NCBI GenBank assembly: GCA_020631735.1
Contig: CM036199.1
Location: 23,415,553 to 23,479,552, forward strand
Source of the DNA: Saccharum officinarum
Lineage: Eukaryota > Streptophyta > Magnoliopsida > Poales > Poaceae
Reading direction: 5' to 3'
DNA: 64,000 nucleotides
Shown: one piece after another, positions 1 through 11,323 of the stretch
Position numbering within the stretch: the first letter of the stretch is position 1
Layout: each line of letters opens with the position of its first letter
Notes under the pieces: model-generated
The model's input: the letters and a program-made list of their open reading frames with translations, nothing else
What the model was told of the DNA's origin: nothing
The model's database searches: none
Made by a program: the position numbers and the translations under genes

Positions 1-209
1 CCACACCGGTTAGAGTAGTTTGAATTTAATTAACCTTACCTACTGGTTGAGCCTTAGCTAGGGTGTTTGATCCATTACTAAAACTAATTTAGTACTTTCT
101 AATCCTAAAATAAGTGTGCATCTTGCGTGTCAAGAATTCAAGTCTTTTTAAAAAAAAAATTGACCAAATATATATACAAAAGTACTAATGTTTAAGACTA
201 TGCCTACTA

Positions 210-443
210 CACCCTCCGTCCCAAAATAACTGTCGTCGTTGATGTGCGTGCCACAAGTTTGACTCGATTTGTAGAAAACATGTGCAACATTTGTATCGCT
301 AAATAAATTTATTAAAAACTAGATTCAAAGATCTTTCCAATGATACTAATTATGTATCATAAATATTAACACTTTTTAATATATATTTAGTCAAAGTTGT
401 TTCTCGGAAAATGAAAGCGACAGATATTTAGGGACAGAGGGAG
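210..443. mobile_element. Stowaway-type MITE
   Basis: The element begins CACCCTCCGTCCCAAAATAA and ends GGGACAGAGGGAG, an imperfect terminal inverted repeat of the grass Stowaway (Tc1/mariner-derived) type. A TA dinucleotide sits directly outside each end (208-209 and 444-445), which is the expected TA target duplication. It is 234 bp and non-coding. It would have been mobilised in trans by a mariner-like transposase. Confidence 0.85.
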
Positions 444-456
444 TATGTTTTAAATT

Positions 457-628
457 TAACCAAATATATATACAAAAGTAATAAGCATCATTACATTAAT
501 TGTGGAATATAGTTTCATAATAAACTTATTTAGAGATACAAGTTACTATTTTCTGTATAACTAGTCAAACCTAAAAAAGTTTGACTCCTCGAAAAATGAT
601 ATGTGAATTTATTTTGGGACAGATGGAG
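457..628. mobile_element. Stowaway-like MITE remnant, 3' end only
   Basis: The right end reads ATTTTGGGACAGATGGAG followed by TA, again a Stowaway terminus, and the interior has the tagtcaaacct...agtttgactcctcg inverted pattern usual in this family. No matching left terminus is visible. A 20-odd base stretch near 163-186 is repeated near 457-480, so the neighbouring MITE at 210-443 may have landed in or beside this older one. Confidence 0.5.
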
Positions 629-699
629 TAGCTAACTATTTTCTCAAGGAACATAAACCTAGTTATCATGTATTTAATTAATAAATCCAAAACTCGAGG

Positions 700-2218
700 A
701 AGCGTACAACTTTATAGTTAACTACTTTTTCATTTGAAATCATTTAGTGTCTAGAAAATTTGTTTCAAATTTTTAGATTTTTAAATTCATTTGCTTTTGA
801 GTTTTCCAAATGATCTCCATATAGAGAAATGACACAAACCAAAGTTGTAGTACTTGAAGATACCTACAAGTTTGTAGTTGACTACTTTTTCATTTGAAAT
901 CAATTAGGGCCCAAAAAATATGTTTTAAGTTTTCAAACGACCTCGAATGGAGAAACGATCTAAGCCAAAGTTATAGTACTCAAATAGATTTAAAACTTTT
1001 TAGTTTGAACATTTTCTTGAATTTATTTTGGATATAGAATATTCATTACAATATTCGGTAAAGTGAATACAAAAGGATTGTATCAGGCGCTTACGCACAA
1101 GTGACTTTGAGAGGCAATGGTAAGAAGTCATATGGCCACATGCGCGTGAAAAATCATGTGACTTGTAACTTGCAACACATGGCCTTGGGGTCGGATAGTA
1201 GGCTCCTTCCAGGGTTAAAATTTTCTTTTTGCAATTTTTTGCCTGATTTGCAAAATTCTATAAAACAACTGTTATAGGTGGCTGGATTTCGACATGCCTC
1301 TAGAAATCAACCTCTAGCGATGGTTGGTCGACCCATCTCTATAAATCGCTTTTATAAATCAATTTCTAGAGGTTGTTGGATATCCGCCTCTAGAAATCGT
1401 TGATTTCTAGAGACACACGAGTAGAGGTGGGACTAGCAACTGTCTCTACAAACCTATTTTTTTCTTGATCACGCAAAAGATTTGCATTTTTTTTATTAAG
1501 CGGGAAGAATTTGTTTACATTGGAGGGTTAGGCTTTATAGATGTTCAATGAGCATTAGCCCACCCGAACTCACACTTGACCACTGGCGGAGCTCAGGCTA
1601 CGCCAACCTAGGCCTTGGCACCCCTTGCTATAGGCTAAGCAATAGTTACATAGGCTAATAATCAATGTTCAATGCTTTTTTCTTCCAATTTTCATACTCA
1701 TCTGTAGAGTCATTTGCTATACGACATATACAGTATACTAGATGTGACTATATAAATTATAATCTGTACTTAATAGAGTCTACTTAATATTTTTGTTGGG
1801 TTTTTACAGTATTAATTAGCAACAAATTTGTGATTAGTGATTATTTGCTCTAGCATCTATGTACAAATTGATCTTCATAAGGCAAAATTGGTGCCTCCTT
1901 GAAGTTGCACTTAGCTCCGCCGCTGCACTTGACTACCCTATTACTCGTTGAAGAAGACAACCTAGGTTCCTCGTACTGGCTTGCACCCATGACTCTGCCT
2001 TGTGCTTGATGTGCAGCTCCCAAGCGACCAAAGCGAAGATGGAGTCAGCCCTGTTGCGAAATTGTCCTGTCCATTGCTCTCTCCAAACGTTCCACCAATC
2101 CAAGATGGGGTTGCATGGTGCGAGCTGGTGCTACAAACCTATTTTAGCCGTCTCTAAAAATACTTTCAGTAGTAGTGTGTTGTAAGACTAAGCTAGTGCC
2201 TCACTTTCTGTAGTAGTG
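700..2218. mobile_element. Decayed CACTA (En/Spm) DNA transposon remnant
   Basis: Three signals support a CACTA element. A module containing ACTACTTTTTCATTTGAAATC occurs twice, near 720-740 and 880-900. Several direct and inverted copies of CCTCTAGAAATC / GATTTCTAGAG at 1298-1415 look like subterminal transposase-binding repeats. The right terminus TTTCTGTAGTAGTG at 2205-2218 is the reverse complement of the usual CACTACTACAGAAA end. The left terminus is not visible and there is no transposase reading frame. A hAT-type MITE sits inside. Confidence 0.6.
1581..1925. mobile_element. hAT-type MITE with 8-bp target duplication
   Basis: The ends CACTGGCGGAGCT and AGCTCCGCCGCTG are imperfect inverted repeats (11 of 13 positions). 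The octamer CACTTGAC is present directly before (1573-1580) and directly after (1926-1933). An 8-bp duplication is diagnostic of the hAT superfamily. The 345 bp are non-coding, so this is a non-autonomous copy. It lies inside the CACTA remnant and is therefore younger. Confidence 0.85.
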
Positions 2219-2233
2219 TGTCGTAAGACTAAA
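2164..2233. repeat. Duplicated CACTA terminus, 41-bp direct repeat
   Basis: TTTCAGTAGTAGTG at 2164-2177 and TTTCTGTAGTAGTG at 2205-2218 are two copies of a CACTA terminal motif 41 bp apart. Each is followed by TGT, T or C, then GTAAGACTA, so the duplication extends beyond the terminus into the flank. It looks like a local tandem duplication at the edge of the element. Confidence 0.6.
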
Positions 2234-2336
2234 ATTACTTCGCAAGAATGCCACATATATCTTTACTTTACTTTAAGGAGGTTGATAGTTACAAAACAAA
2301 GTGACTGGAAAGAAACTACTAGATATGCATCAAATA

Positions 2337-2520
2337 CTCCCTCCGTCGTGTAAAAAGTGTCATGATAAGTATAATTGATTAATCATTCAATATATTTTTA
2401 TAATAAATTTATTGAAGATACAGCTATTGCTAATAATATTTTTTATAAACCTAGTTAAATATAAAGAAGTTTGACCTTTATAAAATTTTAGGCTGACTTT
2501 TTCTTTTTGAATGGAGGGAG
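2337..2520. mobile_element. Stowaway-like MITE
   Basis: Starts CTCCCTCCGT and ends AATGGAGGGAG, with TA on both outer sides (2335-2336 and 2521-2522). The length is 184 bp and it is AT-rich and non-coding. The short reading frame on its minus strand is a by-product of AT-rich sequence. Confidence 0.75.
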
Positions 2521-4564
2521 TATCTCGTACTGAACCATCGAGATAGTGGTTCATTCTCCATTTGTTGCTATTTAGATGCATCCCATCCCATGGAAAGAAA
2601 TATCTATAGCGAGGCCTCTATTCAGAGTCTCAGACACCGACCATTGGAGTCCTACATTCGAGTTTCAGAAACTTTTTGTTTAGGACCTCATTTAATTTCT
2701 CTTATTCTCTAAACGGCCGTACTATACTATTCTAATTTCCAAACCATGTATTCCATCCTGCCATGGATTTTGGAAACTCTGACTTTTTTTTTTGCGAATT
2801 ACATAGGTACCGACACAGACGTTTCAACACGTATGCACATTCACCTCCGTGAACACACAGAAGCAAACCTTTTTCCCAATGGTTAAATTCCACGTGGGCT
2901 GGCCCTACCTAGAAGCAGGGCACCAATAATGAATGGCTTGCCCTTGCTCTCAGGTTGCCAACCTTTTTCCCAATGGGGAACTGTTTCTTGATTGCGTTGC
3001 TATTGGCAACAGCACTTAACCTGCCAGGCCCTAGCAAGATTCCTGCCTAGCTGTGTTTTAGTAGTGCATATCGTGCGGGTCACTTCAAGAAGCTATGCAA
3101 CTGCGGAGAGCAACTTATATATAAAATAAATATATAGCTGTACTGGGCTAACCGGTGCATACAAGTGAGAAGTTCTTCGAGATATATACTGTTGATCAAC
3201 GTGCGAGCCAATTATACTATGATTATCATCACCTCCTAAATATTGATGCTCTGGATGTAGATGGACGACACGGCATGGGTACGCATAGCCACTGCTCGGT
3301 TACTTAGCCGTTGCCATGCTTGCCAGTGACGGGTTCACCGGTAGGCAAGCATGGCGATAGAGGTCCTTTCTTTTCAGTTTATTTTTTTAAAATTGAAATA
3401 TTATTTTTCTCTTGTAATAAAACAGCGAACAGTACTTTTAACTATGACTTTTCAGCGAAGCGAACGGACTTAGGGTCGTTCCAGCACGTAGCACAGTGAA
3501 CTTGTCATTTATTAATTACATGTCGGCCCGGTAGCCCAATACATAAATCTAAGACAGATTACACATGAACTTAAGAAGACCAATAAATCCATCGTATATA
3601 CATACAAAAATCCATCGTCATAAACAAATCGCAGCCATCATGGATCTCACTGCATCACCTTCATATCTCAATGAATGTCGCACCATCTATCTAGCCATCG
3701 CCGCCGTCTAGCTACGTACGGAAGAGGTGCTAGCAAGGGAACAGAGCATGCCATACAATGGAGATGGACAAGAGTTGTCTCGGTTGGGAGAGGAGAGGGG
3801 AGTGTGGCTGAGTGGGTGTTGGCCCGATGAGGAGCCCGGCTGGGCGGGGACAATTAGGGTGTTGGCTAGCTAGGATTGAATTGGGAGGGAGAATTTACAT
3901 GCGTGACCGTGAAGGGCAATTATTAGATTGGCTAATCGCGAACCATTAATGAATCATCATCCCGTGTCCGTGCCGTTCCTAAAGTCCGAAGATCAGCATA
4001 AGCTATCGAACCGTGTTGATACAAGCACAGCACGGCTTTGGACCATTCCTCGAGGCGCACATTTAGCATGGACCTCTTGGCCATTTATAATGCTCGCTCG
4101 CCCATATTTGAGCAAAAGAGGCAACTGTAACAAGTGCTTAAAAAAAGTTTCTCCTGAGGCTGCGGGGACTTCGAAATTCACAAGGTAAGATCCTCCGATA
4201 GATTATTACCTTCTTCGTGGAAAAGAGACCAATGCCTATGGCGGCTTTTGGCCACATGGATAGTACCGTTAGAGAGTGTACAGAATACTAACACATCAGT
4301 CAAGTGATCAAATCATCCTGTAGAGCAAATTCAACCTTTTTCCTCATCTCATCTTGTGTTTACTTTAGCCAATGTCGTTATCATGGAGTTGCTTGTAGTC
4401 CATACTTATTCGATTTTTATGCCATTGCGCGCGGCAGATTATTTCTGGTTTACGTACTATTAGGTAATAACATAATAAATTTCACAACATAAATCATGAC
4501 AAGAAAAAAAATACTAGTATGTAAATCTTTAACATATTAGTTGAACCAACAACATCAACAATAC
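2521..4564. other. Intergenic DNA without recognisable gene
   Basis: I see no supported gene here. The short open frames (for example 3668-3853 minus and 3928-4188 plus) have no recognisable motif and overlap frames on the other strand. There is a poly-T run near 2784-2793, a perfect 12-bp inverted repeat at 3313-3355, and a 17-base direct repeat (AACCTTTTTCCCAATGG) near 2866 and 2960. This is the oldest host layer into which E0 inserted. Confidence 0.5.
3313..3355. repeat. Perfect 12-bp inverted repeat (hairpin)
   Basis: GCCATGCTTGCC at 3313-3324 is followed after 19 bases by its exact reverse complement GGCAAGCATGGC at 3344-3355. It could form a stem-loop or be a MITE footprint. Nothing nearby assigns it a role. 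Confidence 0.6.
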
Positions 4565-5104
4565 TATCGGGGTTATGATACCCCTAGTATCTCAAGGCAC
4601 CGATTAGTTGGTCGCTCGGGCGGCCCACGGTACATGAGCTGGTATAAGCCCAAACGACCGAGGCTCAGCTAAGCTATATGTGAACCTAGACTGACACTAA
4701 AGCAGGGGTTGGCCACGACCCCTTCTCTCAGCCTTCACCGCATGCCGCGCAACTCCTCACGACCTCTCCTCCGCTCTGACCCATAGGAGGACCAGGGAGA
4801 GATCGAACTCTGCCAAGCGCGCCTGCTCTGACAAGAGCAGGCACGCTGCACTGACCCTGTAAGGACCGAGGGGCAGCAGTCCCTTTAGCCCGGTCAGACG
4901 CCATTCCTGTGCCACGCAACGCGGACAAGATAGCGCCGCCAAGCACTGGCGGCCAGTACGGTGACCCACCGTCCAAACACGGCCCGATGAGACCGATGTA
5001 CGACCCCACCCACTACAGGATGGGGTTCACGATGGCGACCTTGACTTTTGGGGCCATCCCAGCCAACGAAGGCCACGACTCTAGAGCTCGGGATCGTAGC
5101 CGCC
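4565..5104 (+). mobile_element. E0: left half of split 5' LTR, Tat-type gypsy
   Basis: The stretch begins TATCGGGGTTATGATACCCC, which resembles the usual TGTCGGGG... start of grass Tat-type LTRs with one changed base. It stops at 5104, where the minus-strand solo LTR S begins. The rest of the same LTR resumes at 23065 and ends ACACCGACA at 23716, so the LTR totals about 1.19 kb. The short reading frames here are not genes. No second LTR of E0 is in the window, so the left boundary rests on terminal sequence alone. Confidence 0.65.
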
Positions 5105-5906
5105 TGTAACAGAACCGACCAATTATACGAAATTAAGTAAGAAAATCACCCGCCGGAACAGTCGATTTAGCAAACTTAAGCCCGCATAACCCGGTAGTCC
5201 GTGAAATCACAAAGGATTTCAAACCAACTCGCACACCAGCCAAGATCATAATAAGTTTAGCAGTCACCATCACATATTACATAAAAGTTCACATCGCAGA
5301 TACATCAGAGTTTAAACATAGTTATTACAATCCGAGTTCGAATAGAAAGTAGCAGAAGCAAATAGTTCAATCCACACACACTCACACGGAGTTTGAAGTA
5401 AAGTGCCAGCTGATGATCATCTCCAACAAAAGCATTAGATGAGACGTAGGGAATGACCATTGCCCATGGTCCTAAGCATCACACATGGCAGGATAAACGC
5501 AGTTGATACAGTAGCCGTAATACATCTGCCCATCTACAACAAGTGGGAATAAAACCCTGAGTACGAGAAGGTACTCAACTAGACTTACCCAACATAACCA
5601 GAAATAAAGTGACACCAAGGATTATGAAGGGATTTATAGTGGTGTAGCTAAATCCTTTGTAAAAGGCAATTTTAGCATTTTAAGAATATTTTCCAAAAGC
5701 ATTATATCAAGTTAATCATTATTAACCTGTCGGATACATTTGCACCTATAATACAACAAGCATAGGTTTGAGCAATTAGTGATAACCAATGATCATTAGC
5801 AACTTCCATAATGTCATATCCATTATAACTATCTAAATGTTCCATCAACATTACTACGACGAAGTAATTCAAGTCAAGTGTTAACTGTCCAGTGAACGAT
5901 GGCGAT
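5105..5906 (-). mobile_element. S: solo LTR (minus strand), left segment
   Basis: Read on the minus strand, S starts TGTAACACCCTAGTGTTACG (from 23064) and ends ...GGTTCTGTTACA (at 5105), a TG...CA LTR with matching ends. The 5 bp outside are CCGCC (5100-5104) and TCGCC (23065-23069), a target duplication with one mismatch. DNA on both sides belongs to the LTR of E0, and no primer site or internal region is present, so S appears to be a solo LTR. It is about 4.0 kb once T is removed. Confidence 0.7.
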
Positions 5907-8900
5907 TGTAACACCCTAAAATTTGCTTCTTTGAAAATAGAGCTAAAATGAGTTAATTTTGAATTTTTGTGCTCATAAAAACATAGGGAAATAATATTTT
6001 TCACTAAATTGAAATTTATCATAAGGTTTAGCAACTTGTTGATGCATTCATGCTGATGCATTTGAGTTTTTGTATTGCTTGGTTTTGACCAAAGATCAAA
6101 ATGAATTCAAGTTATTCTTTCAAAATGCGTTTAGGTCGATTTTCCTTCTCCGATATACATATATCATTTTTCTACAATCAAATTCCTTGTTTCTCACCTC
6201 AAGTTTTCGTTGAGAGCTCCCTCAAATAATTTCACTGTAACCCAAATCACTCCTTCCTTGTTTCTCATCTGTCAATCAACCTCTACAAACTTCTCAGGAA
6301 TTTTTCTGGCTTTTTATGTAGCATGTTTCCACTTATCTGTGAGCATAATCTAATTTTTAGATGCTCTAAAATATCTTATCATGAGCTCCAAATACTTTAT
6401 TTGGATTCCTCATGTTCCATGATGTCTCTAGAAAATTTTCCTGAATTTTTGGAGCTTTCGGAGTATTTTTCGCGGCTTAAATAATAATTCTGGACTTTTC
6501 TAGAATTATTTTATCCATGAAAATAATTAATTCTAAAAATAATAAATCTCTCATTTTCCCCACCGCTCAAAGCCCATGTGCAATAATATTAATAAATCTC
6601 AAAGGCCCATATATTTGTTTACTAATGGGCTTTAATAATTAATTAGACCTATTAGTAAAGACGGAGGGTGCAACATCAATTAGTACCATATTGCTAGTTG
6701 ATGTGAAGGCGAGGAGTTTTCTCCCAATAAGTATGGACCTATCCCTTGGGCAAAGTACACTAAAACTACCGTAAGAGGAGCCCCTAGTTTGGGAAATCTC
6801 TCATGTAGTAAATTATATTTTTCTCCTCTTTCTCTCGCTGTCGCCGTCGCCGTCGCCGCCGCGCTGCCTAGCCCGGCCATACTCTCCTCGGCAACAAGTA
6901 AGTCCGCCGCCGTCCCTATATTCTTGGAAAATAAACCCGCAGTCCAAAACATGTTTACAGATTTTGTTTTCTTCATTTGAAAGCGTATTTTGTTTCGGTT
7001 AAGAATAAATTACGTTTTCAGCTATTTACAGAATTGCCAGTGATTTTGTTTTAGCCATAACTTCTCCGTTTTAACTCCGATTTGATCCGTTCAACTTGCG
7101 TTAGGTTCGTAATTTCATAATCTACATGTTAATACTACTGTTAAGTAGCTTTTCAACTTTTAAAATTCGTGATTAGATTTAATCTATTATTTTAATAGAG
7201 GAAATCTTGTTTATTTCATATCTTCTACGTTTCAACTCCGTTTTGAGCCATTCAAGTTGCGTTAGATTCATAGCAACGAGATCTACGCATTTGTAACAGT
7301 GTTTATCATGTCACTAATATTGGAATTTCATGGTTTGAATTATATCTTAAATAACAATTATGCAACTGAGTTTTATAAATAAAATATGATTTGCTTTACT
7401 TTAGTTCTATAATTTGAATCTAAATTTGACTTAAATTATAATCTCTATAAAATATCTTATATATGTTTTTATATCATTAAAATACATGAAGCTAATAGTT
7501 TTATGGGTAAATCTATCGGTAGTTGTATCTTTTCAACCATAGCTCCGATTAGCGTGCTTTTTGCGACTTTGTGTTCGTAGCGATGCGTAGAATCGTGTTT
7601 CAAACTCTTTTACTTATTTTTGTATGATTGATGTACTGTTCTAATATAGATCTATTGTTTGCTTCGTGTATGATTGTATGGATGCTTGTGTGGTGCTATA
7701 TGGTTTAGTCAATCGATGAGGTTTACGTGGTGATTAAGAAGCTATTTTCTAAAGACTAGAAGCTGAGAATTGGAAGGAGAAGATTAAAAGTTGAATACTA
7801 AAGGCTTTCGAGCGTATTGCTTTGGGGGAAAAGCAAGTTAAGGCAAGTATAGCATGGGATCATCCTTGTTACCTAATCACTTTTAAAGCACTTAAATCAC
7901 TATGCATGTGTCTTCTTGTTAAGGATGCCTTAGAAATTGATCTTGTATCTTGTCGCCTATGGTTTTGCATTGGGTAGTTATTGCTAGTGCTCAACATAAA
8001 CTATGATCTTGTAATTTGACTAATGGAATATGTAATAACATTAAAAGATGACTTTTTAGTAACATAATAAAAGAGGGCTAGAGCCTTGGGCTATCTTTTG
8101 GTGCTCTAGTTTCTCTCCGTAAGGACTTATCTGTAAGCGAACATCCGGGACTTACAGTACAGCTGTGAGGGCTACATGACTCTGGCTTTAGTCATATAAG
8201 AGAACCTTTTCTAGCTTGTTAGAGGTTACCCGAAAGGGCGCAAAAGGGGTGTTTCTCAGGTTGGGTGTAGTGCGGCTTCTGTCCTTATGTGTATAGGCTG
8301 CGCGTCATTGTGCCATACGGAAGGGGAGCTCTACATTCACAGGTTATAGAAACCTAGCGGTCCTAACTTGTTAGATGAACCTTGGAAAGACTTCATAGTG
8401 AAACCTGTCTGCCTATTGAGGCCTTGCAAACCTCGGGCTTATGGGGATCATGACTCACAGTGAAAGTGTACAACCTCTGCAGAGTGTAAAACTGGTATAT
8501 TAGCCGTGCTCACGGTCACGAGCGGCCTTGGACCCTTATGGAATAGATGGTCACTATTGAACTGTAAAATGCTTATGTTTTTGCTATTCATTCTTCATAT
8601 TACCTGATCATATGTTGATTCTAGGATTAAAGACAACTTGATGCTACTCATATGCTAAAACTTTGCCAACTAAAAGCTATATGCAGTTAAACATGTGTCA
8701 TGCCTCTTGAGCCTCATGAACCCTATGATATATTTGCTGAGTTCGACATGGACTCACTCTTACTATTTCCCACATCTCAGGAAGGGTACCAGACTGCTAG
8801 ATTCTGGAATTTTTAGGCTTGTGATCAACCAGTCAGTTTGATCCTGGAGTGAAGGTTACACCCGGTGTTCGGAGTTGTCTTGCCGCTGTGTTGCTCTCTT

Positions 8901-9043
8901 ATGTTATATATTATACTATAGTGTTATGCTTAATAAGCATTTGTCTTTTGATATTACACCTATCTGCAGCTATATGTGAGATTTGGCCTCTTTATTTCGC
9001 ATATAGTATATATCTGGTTTTGTCCTTAAAACCGGGTGTGACA
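5907..9043 (+). repeat. T LTR 1
   Basis: A 3137-bp LTR from TGTAACACCC to GGGTGTGACA. Near 6835-6865 it carries a GTC/GCC trinucleotide-rich patch in an otherwise AT-rich sequence. Compared with LTR 2 and 3 it has private changes, such as CTCTTATGTT instead of CTCTAAGGTT near 8897. Reading frames repeated in all LTR copies are conserved because the DNA is, not as genes. Confidence 0.9.
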
Positions 9044-9046
9044 AAG

Positions 9047-9058
9047 TGGTATCAGAGC
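9047..9058 (+). other. Primer binding site (tRNA-iMet type) of T, copy 1
   Basis: TGGTATCAGAGC lies three bases after the end of LTR 1. It is the standard plant retrotransposon primer site complementary to the 3' end of initiator tRNA-Met. It fixes the orientation of T as + and the LTR boundary at 9043. Confidence 0.92.
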
Positions 9059-10642
9059 AATACTGACTGTAGGACGCAAGCCTAGTGAGAAATTGGCCGT
9101 CTTAAGGTTTTGAACTTGCAATAAAATCCTTGTTCTATAATCCTTGATATTTTCTTCTCTATTATATATCTACCCTTGATATTTGTCTCTTCCTTGATGC
9201 TTATTTTAAGCCTTTGCTCTCATCTATACTCATTGTCTTGATATGCTTTTAGAATCTTCTCTTACCACCTTCTTGCGTCATCAGAAGAGTAGATTTAGGA
9301 TCCTTTGCCCTTAATATAAAGAGGATGGTAGTATCGCAAGTTGAGTCAATGTTTGCTTTGTGCACCTATAATGCTTTGTTGAATGTCATTGTGCATGTGC
9401 TTGTTTTGGATCTTTGTATGATTGCAATGATCTTATGGAGTTTGTCCACATTTTCATTTAGTCTAGGTTTATAAGGTATAAGGATCAATGCAATATATAG
9501 TTGGGTTGGTTTATCTTGTTCTCTCGATTCTATCTTTTCTGGAGCAGTCTGTCTTTTCTTCAGTGCTCAGAAATATCTGCTTAGCAAAAGTTTGTGAAAT
9601 TTTTATGGAAACAACCAGACTTGAACATCTTCCCAATGCCTCTGGAATCACCTTCATAGCTATTATGGTTTGGGAGTTATGAAAATCACAAGTTGATGCA
9701 ACTGCGCTGCCTGAACCTTGGAATAGTTTCTGTTGGGCACTATGTTCGACTACCTTAACTACAGAATATGGGAAAGTGTTCTATACAAAAGTTGCTGAGG
9801 ATTCCATAAGATTTTCAACCAAGTAAGGCGTGTCATCATATAAGTTTTGGAACTCTAGATACAACTATTGCAAGATGCCGCATCTGCGCTGCCAGACCTT
9901 CTGGACAGATTTCATGTCTCACTCGGAAACCATATTTTAAAATCGGAATCTGGGGAGGTGATCAATAACAAAGTTGTAGAAAATTTGATAAGCTTTCCAA
10001 CGGTATAAGGTGCAACTTAATTGGATTAACGGAACTCGAGTTATGGTTGTTTTTCTGCACTACTGTTTATCTATCCGCGAGGAATTTCAGATCACTTGTT
10101 CCTTCTTATAGACATGAGTATCCTTGGGATATCAGAAGATCTTTATGATGGTTAATTCACTCGAAAGAAGATGCAAGCTATCCTTTGTTGTTCCTCTAGT
10201 TTATCTTTTCTTAAGGGGGGTAGCCAAGTTGAGGAAGATGGAGATTTCATACATTCTAGTTTTTCACTTGGAAGAATGGGTTAACCCCATGGTTGAGAAG
10301 TTAACATCAAGTGTAGATATCCTCAACTCAAGATTGATAATTGTTGGATTGTCTATAAGGAGCTTGAGTAATCATCAGGATTGGTCTTCGCTTTGAGCTA
10401 TCATCAATTGGGAGTGTAACCTTCAATATACCCAAGACAAGTTGGCCCTGATGGCATAGGAAGGAGATATTAGACAACTGTAGTTGGTTCTATGAAGACT
10501 TAGAAGACCTCAATGTTGCACCAAGCATGGTAAGCAAGTTTTGATAGAAGGAATGTCCTCACTTGGATGTGTTATCCCACATGGTTGGTGTACGAAGGAG
10601 TCAGAAAGTAAATGATGTGTGGAAATGGAACCCACCAAATCA

Positions 10643-11323
10643 AAGGATGTAAGTGAGACTCAGAGATTCATGGAAATGGTAGGATACTATCAGAGGTTCA
10701 TTAGGGGCATTATAATATGGACATAAGAGTGACATCAACGTGGATTGTAAGAATCTAGTAGACATTATCAATAAGATGGGGTTGAGCTAGTGACATTATT
10801 GTTGGATTGGAATTGATTTTGACTTGGAAGTGTGTTATCACTTGGAGAAGCAAAGTAAGAGTCATTGTCGATGCCCTTAGCAAAGGAGAGTTTTGCTAAG
10901 AAGATTCGAACGACACCATGGACTAAGCATTGTTTTTAAGTGTTGAGCAACTTCTGAGCATATATAGTCATTAATGTTTTGAAGTTGGTGATGGAACCTA
11001 CTTTGGACCAAGAAAGTAAGAAGGCTCCATTAGAAGGTGAACATATGAAGAAAGAGATTTGATAGTATGGACTAAAAAAGAAAGATGACCTAGTGATTGG
11101 AGTTACCTAAGAGTTATTCGGAGTACCCATAAAGATTTTGGAATTAGTTGAGCAAGTTACTTGTGGTAAGATTATCCTAAGCAAAGTAAGGCGGAATCTT
11201 TATCAAGGATATGGAACTACTCAAGAAAGTGAGAACGATTCCAAGACAGAGTATGCCTATCTCTTTGACCACTATCTTTCGAATCTCGGGACGAGATTCA
11301 TCTTAAGGGGGGTAGAATTGTAA
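10643..11323 (+). pseudogene. Ty3/gypsy pol fragments in T internal 1
   Basis: At 10643-10711 the + strand reads KDVSETQRFMEMVGYYQRF, matching the motif downstream of the RT active site in Ty3/gypsy pol (family form D-V-S-E-I-R-x-F-L-G-x-x-G-Y-Y-R-R-F). It is followed by stops. The final stretch ends NLGTRFILRG immediately before and within the polypurine tract, as in related grass gypsy elements whose pol C-terminus overlaps that tract. Between these lies noncoding or scrambled sequence. This is a relic of an autonomous ancestor. Confidence 0.65.
11305..11318 (+). other. Polypurine tract of T, copy 1
   Basis: AAGGGGGGTAGAAT directly precedes TGTAACACCC of LTR 2. It is the expected plus-strand priming site for reverse transcription and confirms the LTR 2 start at 11319. 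Confidence 0.85.

Larger units (their letters stand above)
9044..11318 (+). mobile_element. T internal region 1, non-autonomous, pol remnants
   Basis: This 2.28 kb region lies between primer site and polypurine tract. It has no intact gag or pol. Frames of 60-90 codons (for example 9488-9682 and 10124-10396) match nothing I recognise. The right part holds pol shreds: a reverse-transcriptase connection motif at 10643-10711 and a pol C-terminal tail at 11138-11323. A typical Tekay internal region is far longer, so most of gag-pol is deleted. Confidence 0.8.

Noticed and set aside
2780..2870. Poly-T run followed by GCGAATTACATAGG, possibly a reverse-oriented SINE or LINE tail
   Set aside because: It resembles sequences that follow poly-T in grass intergenic DNA, but I found no Pol III boxes or target duplication.
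3928..4188. Possible small gene, 86 codons on + or 62 on -
   Set aside because: Frames on both strands cover the same DNA with no recognisable motif. A CACAAGGTAAG donor-like site at its end is not enough to support a gene.
4728..5109. Several overlapping frames in both directions near 4.7-5.1 kb
   Set aside because: They fall within the split LTR of E0, overlap on both strands and show no domain.
5702..6061. 119-codon minus-strand frame crossing 5907
   Set aside because: It crosses the junction of two different transposable elements (S and T), so it cannot be an evolved gene.
6680..6976. Minus-strand 98-codon frame starting MKKTKSVNMF, conserved at 12092-12388, 17510-17794 and 38263-38547
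   Set aside because: It is antisense within the LTR of T. It recurs because the LTR recurs, and it changes length with the trinucleotide repeat, so it is not evidence of a gene.
9488..9682. 64-codon frame starting MQYIVGLVYL, repeated at 14900 and 35653
   Set aside because: It is identical because the internal regions are identical. It is hydrophobic from T-rich sequence and has no gag features.
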